Assembly (NCBI GenBank): GCA_012862575.1
Contig: BLSF01000064.1
Span: 124,001-188,000 of the forward strand
Direction of reading: 5' to 3'
DNA: 64,000 bases
Source of the DNA: Parietichytrium sp. I65-24A
Lineage: Eukaryota; Sar; Bigyra; Thraustochytrida; Thraustochytriidae
Shown here: one piece after another, positions 59,435 through 64,000 of the stretch
Position numbering within the stretch: position 1 is the first letter of the stretch
Layout: every line of letters starts with the position of its first letter
Made by a program: the position numbers and the translations under genes
The notes under the pieces: generated by a model
Database searches by the model: none
What the model saw: the letters and a program-made list of their open reading frames with translations, nothing else
What the model was told of the DNA's origin: nothing

Positions 59435-62344
59435 ATGGACTCGGAGAAGCACGGGTTCCCAGGGGAAAATGATGGGGACCAAAGTCGCGAGAAGAGAATG
59501 GTGCAGGAGGACTTGGGAGATGAGCTTGATGGGAACTCGGGGTTGAATAGGAGTCTTGCTTCCATATCTGTGGCGGATGGCGGAAACGTGGAGGTGGACT
59601 TGGGAGAGGAGACGTATTTGGAAATTCAGAGCCCCGGGCCACTTGGTATAAGTGTGCGCAAAGGGACGTCAGTGCGGTCGCTGGCATCCTCCACGGGCAG
59701 GCGGATGTCGTTCGGCAGCGCGTCACAGGGATCCCGGGGAAGGAGACCATCGTTGGATGACTATCTCGAGTCGCAAGGCTTTGATGCTGCAGGCATTGAC
59801 GTTGCCGCCAATCGCGCGGCATCTTTGGATGTGGCCGAGGATTTTTCTGAACTAGATATTTTACAAGACGAATCCAGTCTTGAAAATCGACTCAAGCGGC
59901 TGGAAAAGCTTTTAGACAAGGAAATCGGCGGTGAACAGGATGAAGACGATATTCCAGTGCAGAGCCCTGCAAGAGGCAGCAAGTCCACGAGATACGCAGC
60001 CCCGAGCTCACCCGCAGAATCAATCGAGTCGGACGGAAGCCTGGAAAAACGGATGAACAGACTGGAGCGGCTTTTGTCAGGAGTAGATTACGACGTCCCA
60101 GAAGACGAGGATATGGAAAATGATGGTCCAAAAGAACCCCGTCAACAACCTCGGCCACTGTCTCCGGTTGAGATGGACACAAGCGCACCAATGCACGCTC
60201 GGTCGCCTGTTTCCAAGAGCCCTAACATGTCTCGTTTCGAGGAGGGCTACAGAAGGCCTAGTGACGTAGGGTATGGCGCTGGGGGGCTTGCGCTGGCATC
60301 TGAATCGGACGAGTGGCAAAAACTGAATAGGACCTTAGAACGCGCTGGCTTTAACGGCGTTCCCCTGACTTCCCATGGTGTCCCAGATCTCTCCGCGGGC
60401 AATTCTACCAGCTCCGGGCTGTTCGCAGAAATTCGAGAAATACTGTCGCAATATGAAAGGCGCGGCCAGGTTATCGAGGAGCTATCTGCGGACAGTGCCA
60501 AGCAGAGGGGCGAGGACATGCGCACGGAAAAGCGATTGTCTACTGCGGAAACAGAACTCCGGCGATCCCGACAAGAGCTCGCTGCAGCAAAGGAGCGGAT
60601 CAAGCTCCTGCAGGAGGACTTCAAAGATTCGCACAAAGGTGACCAATCTCAAGTGCGTAAACTTCAACAAGAGAATGCAGCTCTGCAGCAGAAACTAACT
60701 CTGAGCGAGCATCGTGTCAAGGCCAAAGAAGCAGTTTCTGAGCGACTGCAGAAAAAGTTAGAAGCCCAGGTAAAAAGACAGGAGCAGCAATCCGAGAAGC
60801 TTCACGACTCTTTCAGGGAGCTCCGAAGCCGTGAGCCTCGCCCCACTTCCCCTGCGGACCAAAAGATTTTGCAGGTTATCCAAGCCTTCGAGGAAAAGCA
60901 GCAGGAACAGGAGGAAGAGAACGAAATGCTTAGTGCCGAAATTCGCCGCCTCAACCAAAGCCTCTGCGAGAAAGACAATTTGCTGACGGGCAGCCGCGCC
61001 TCGGAACTTGACGAGCGCGAGGAAGACCTGCGGCGGCAGCGTTATGCTGTGGAAAAGGACAAACACAGCTCGCAGGAGGCTTTCGAAAAAAGGGAGGCAG
61101 CAGTGGTCCTCAAAATGACCAAACTAGAGAAACAACTTCACGAGACGGAACGTGCAAAGGAGCAGCTAGAAGACACAGTGGAGAATTTGAAGATGGAGCT
61201 TGCGTCGAGGCCTACGATGAGAGACTGGAAGGCGTCTCAGCGGCGTATCTTGAAGCTTGAGGCACAACTCCAGGCTGCTGTGGAAGCGCTAGAGCAAGAG
61301 GAGGTTGAGCAAGCACGAAAGCATAACATATTCATTCCATCCAAAAAGTATCACTCCGCGGACAGCAAAATGACGACTCGTGAGAGGGTAGAGCAGCTTG
61401 CGCAGAGGGCCGTGGCGGAAAAACAAGATAACAAGAGGCACACAAGCACGAGCGAGCTCATTCGCAGAGATAAGTTGAATCACCGCCTGGGACTGAGCAA
61501 AGTAAGTGCTTTGCCGAAGTCAACAGCCCACGAGATCATTCAGGAGATTTGTCGCGTGCTTGAGATCTCAGACGTTGAGCTCATCGTTCCAGCTCTGCAA
61601 AAGATGTGCTGGATTATTCGCGCAATGCCACGACTGGAGAATTTTGCCAAGCAAGTTACGAGCTTTGTTGCCCTGCACGGCGACGAGATCTCTCAGCAAA
61701 AGCATGAGCCGAATGAAACTGAGCGTGAGGTCCCAGCATCTACAATTGCTCGTGGAACGATGGACACTGTTCTTCCTCAGCTGAAGCGTTGGATGACAGG
61801 CATCCGTCAACTCAACTCCATCAGGTCCTTCCGGGATCTGATCCGCGACGAGCTGGCCAGGTCGGCCGGAGTGAAGTCTCGCCTCGGGGACCCTCATGTG
61901 CGTGAAATGGATGTGCGGGACATGTCGGACGAGCAGCTTGTGCGCGGAGTGACAGATCTAGTCGAGCTCGAGCGTAATGTTTTACAGGGTAAGGACGCAT
62001 TCCAGGCGGCGGATGCGCACGTGCGAGATCACCCTGAGATTCTTGTTAATCGTTGCGTGAGCCATTTTCAGCAGCTCTTTGAGATCCGGTCGCTTGAAGG
62101 GATATTTCCAAAACTGAATGAGTTGTACGTCTTCTCCAATGAGATGAATAACTTTTTGAAGGTTCTCCGGCCGACATTGGGGCTCTCTGCAAAAGCTTCT
62201 GTACACACTTGTCTTGCGAAAGTGCAAGAGGTAGTCATTCATTCGGACTCGGCTCAAACGGAGCGCTTGTCAACAACGTCGAACCCGAAGGCCCCAGCCG
62301 CAGAGATGAGTGGCAGAGAGTTTTACCTTCCACAGTGGGAGTAA
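59435..62344 (+). CDS. CEP70: CEP70-like centrosomal coiled-coil protein
   Basis: Single-exon protein of 969 residues; the first ATG is 59435, the frame opening with GTG at 59420. Residues about 150-240 hold two LEKR...LERLL repeats in a disordered Ser/Asp-rich region. Residues about 345-660 form a long coiled coil including SRPTMRDWKASQRRILKLEAQL, comparable with TRPTQHELRLYKQQVKKLE in human CEP70. The C-terminal region (about 690-930) includes an ISDVELIVPALQKM block and VSHFQQLFEIRSLEGIFPKLNELYV, the latter a close match to [25 protein letters not shown] in human CEP70. Human CEP70 binds gamma-tubulin at centrosomes and supports microtubule nucleation and ciliogenesis. The family call rests on these remembered blocks. 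Confidence 0.8.
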   Translation: MDSEKHGFPGENDGDQSREKRMVQEDLGDELDGNSGLNRSLASISVADGGNVEVDLGEETYLEIQSPGPLGISVRKGTSVRSLASSTGRRMSFGSASQGSRGRRPSLDDYLESQGFDAAGIDVAANRAASLDVAEDFSELDILQDESSLENRLKRLEKLLDKEIGGEQDEDDIPVQSPARGSKSTRYAAPSSPAESIESDGSLEKRMNRLERLLSGVDYDVPEDEDMENDGPKEPRQQPRPLSPVEMDTSAPMHARSPVSKSPNMSRFEEGYRRPSDVGYGAGGLALASESDEWQKLNRTLERAGFNGVPLTSHGVPDLSAGNSTSSGLFAEIREILSQYERRGQVIEELSADSAKQRGEDMRTEKRLSTAETELRRSRQELAAAKERIKLLQEDFKDSHKGDQSQVRKLQQENAALQQKLTLSEHRVKAKEAVSERLQKKLEAQVKRQEQQSEKLHDSFRELRSREPRPTSPADQKILQVIQAFEEKQQEQEEENEMLSAEIRRLNQSLCEKDNLLTGSRASELDEREEDLRRQRYAVEKDKHSSQEAFEKREAAVVLKMTKLEKQLHETERAKEQLEDTVENLKMELASRPTMRDWKASQRRILKLEAQLQAAVEALEQEEVEQARKHNIFIPSKKYHSADSKMTTRERVEQLAQRAVAEKQDNKRHTSTSELIRRDKLNHRLGLSKVSALPKSTAHEIIQEICRVLEISDVELIVPALQKMCWIIRAMPRLENFAKQVTSFVALHGDEISQQKHEPNETEREVPASTIARGTMDTVLPQLKRWMTGIRQLNSIRSFRDLIRDELARSAGVKSRLGDPHVREMDVRDMSDEQLVRGVTDLVELERNVLQGKDAFQAADAHVRDHPEILVNRCVSHFQQLFEIRSLEGIFPKLNELYVFSNEMNNFLKVLRPTLGLSAKASVHTCLAKVQEVVIHSDSAQTERLSTTSNPKAPAAEMSGREFYLPQWE

Positions 62345-62517
62345 CAGTGTCATGATTCAGGGCTGTTTAATACCATTTTTTAAAGTGTTTAATTTTTTGT
62401 CTTTCTTATTCTATGTTGTAATCGCCAGTGACTGCTTTTACTTGTGTACGCCGGAGCGCGTGAAGACCTGCAAACTTCGCTCACAACTTGTTTTAAGAAT
62501 GGTGCATTGAGCACCCT

Positions 62518-64000
62518 TTAAACGTGGTCGGGATTGTAACGGGCTACGCCAATCAGGCAATGAATAAGCGGCACGAGAAAGGTAATTGCCCACGCCAACA
62601 CAGAATAAGTGAATACTTTCACGATAGCTGCGCCGACAATATCAATATCTCTCGTAAAGAGTCTCACAACGCGGACACGGTTTCCCTTAACGGCTTTAGC
62701 ATCTGGTGCAGCGTGCTTGGGGGCGACAGTGATGCCAATCAGCGCAAGGGCGTTTGTGGAGAGCGCCTTTGCAATAACTCGCAAAATTAAGACAACCACA
62801 TAGCCTAGAACAGTGCGCAATGCAGTGACCAAGTAGGGGTGCTGTTCGCGCACAATGGCGATAAAATCATGAACTGCAGGGAGCAAGGCAAAATCCATTT
62901 CGCTTGAACCTATCTGTATTTTGGAGCCAGAGACGACCACGCTCTCCAAGTCAGTGTAGTGGCGAGATCCCAGCGAGGTACCAAGCACAAGTCCGCAAAT
63001 AAGAGCGTTTTGAGAAAATGTTGGCTGGAGTTACCATCCCGAGACAAGGTAAATGAGTTAGCTTGCCTTGCAAGAACGTAGTTTCCAGGCTGACTTTTTA
63101 TGTGTATTCAGGAGACTTACCGTCGGAGGCCGAGGCTGCGGATTCAGCAGTAATGCGACAATCACTCCGAGAATGAGCTTGGCAGACAGAAAGGAAGTCG
63201 AAAAGATCCAGTGATCGACCCACTCTGACGAGGAGAAGTACACCGCAGTCCAGATCGTCCCGAGCGTGAGTCCTCCTGCGTTGCCAATAAACATCACAAA
63301 CATAAAAAAAGGACACAAAGATCAGCAAGATCAGGAGATGTAGCAAGCATCCAAGGTGACTTACCGCGAATATCTGTCGGGCTATGGGCGCCGACATATA
63401 ATCTCGAAAAGGAGAGGGACATTGTATAAAACGCACAGCCAAGAAGCATCATTTGGCTCGTTGACGAGGTCAGGACGTGTGCGACGCTGAATTCAGCCGC
63501 AGTCGTAGTAAGGTATAGAAAAGTGAAAAGGCTGTTCGAAATCGCATTCATCGCATGCGTGCTGGGAAAGCCAAAGTCTTGCAAGCTTGTGGAGTCCATG
63601 CCTTCCAAGCTGGACGGCCTCCAGACCGGCGGAGAGGCCGGACGGGGAAGTCCGAACACATCCTTCATAACATTCCCAATCATGAGACCCACGGTAACGA
63701 GAAACACCATGCGACGCCCAAAGATCCTGTCCACGTTCCAAATCAGGTACGGAAGTAACAGCAGGTAAAACTCCTCCTCCGCAAAGAACGAAAAGATCTG
63801 AAAATATTTGTCGAGCACCGGATGCCGCAGGGCATTCTGGAGTCGCACCACCGTCTGCGTGCCTTCCTCCACCACTTTAAACTTGCGCTTCCTAAAATCC
63901 GCCACACTCGAGTGCAAAGTAATCAGTGCGATCGGCGTCGAGATCAGCCCGGCAAACACCGTTCGCAGCATGTGCACAAACTCATCCACACGGTAGCCCA
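62518..64000 (-). CDS. sphingosine-1-phosphate-phosphatase-like PAP2 membrane protein, partial
   Basis: Three exons on the minus strand: 64000-63365 (continues beyond the window), 63275-63121 and 63024-62518, with introns of 89 and 96 nt (GTAAGT donors). The frame is open to the edge; an internal Met at 63971 could be the start, but the reading frame continues in-frame upstream. PAP2-superfamily motifs: KDVFGLPRP (C1), GFPSTHAMNA (C2) and SRLYVGAHSPTDIRGG (C3), the last completed by the first splice join. About eight hydrophobic segments follow the lipid phosphatase fold. The KD..GLPRP and C2 wording resembles SGPP1/2 and yeast LCB3, ER enzymes that dephosphorylate sphingoid-base phosphates. 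The stop is 173 bp from the convergent CEP70-like stop. Confidence 0.88.

Overview
The window is nuclear DNA of a eukaryotic microbe. Genes are spaced about one per 2.4 kb on both strands, most are intronless, and the few introns are short (about 66-170 nt) with a strong GTAAGT donor. I recognise 25 protein genes, two more coding genes have no family I can name, and there are two weak ORFs. I see no rRNA, tRNA, CRISPR, prophage, retroelement or transposon coding sequence. Four genes are ciliary or centriolar: CEP78-like, radial spoke protein 7-like, DPCD and CEP70-like. The organism therefore very probably builds flagella, which argues against red algae and yeasts. The heme enzyme UROD is of the animal/fungal type. 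A flagellated, intron-poor protist fits best; a stramenopile such as a thraustochytrid is my guess, not a demonstrated identity.

Layout. 1-13 kb: a 58-bp tandem duplication, CEP78-like (+), a seven-helix membrane protein (-), RSP7 (-, three exons), ATG10 (-) overlapping the end of a PIF1-like helicase gene (-, three exons), a costars-LIM protein (-) and pyrroline-5-carboxylate reductase (-). 13-28 kb: an F-box/2OG-Fe(II) prolyl-hydroxylase fusion (+), a cytochrome P450 (-), a 3.9-kb gene-free gap ending in a GTGCAT array, an SLC13-type transporter with four RCK_C domains (+), TGS1 (-) and a one-domain ZPR1 (-). 29-45 kb: VPS35L (+) tail to tail with DPCD (-), SmD2 (+), a lectin-like type I membrane protein (+), a myristoylated GAF-phosphodiesterase (-) and a RING-CH ligase (+). 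46-64 kb: importin alpha (-), a GT25 glycosyltransferase (-), an HSL-like hydrolase (-), UROD (-), a small doubly acylated protein (+), CCS (+), NAA40 (-), CEP70-like (+) and a sphingosine-1-phosphate-phosphatase-like PAP2 protein (-) that runs off the right edge.

No operon-like pathway is visible. Functional themes are flagellum/centriole (CEP78, CEP70, RSP7, DPCD), membrane signalling and trafficking (PDE, RING-CH, VPS35L, SGPP-like, two acylated proteins), autophagy (ATG10), RNA maturation (TGS1, SmD2) and copper/heme metabolism (CCS, UROD, P450). The most unusual points are the F-box-prolyl hydroxylase fusion, the 10-nt overlap of PIF1-like and ATG10 with a perfect Kozak context inside the helicase stop region, a phosphodiesterase whose catalytic domain carries an insertion studded with PKA-type sites, a P450 with twin Cys-Pro motifs, and GA-rich repeats that nearly always lie on the sense strand upstream of start codons.
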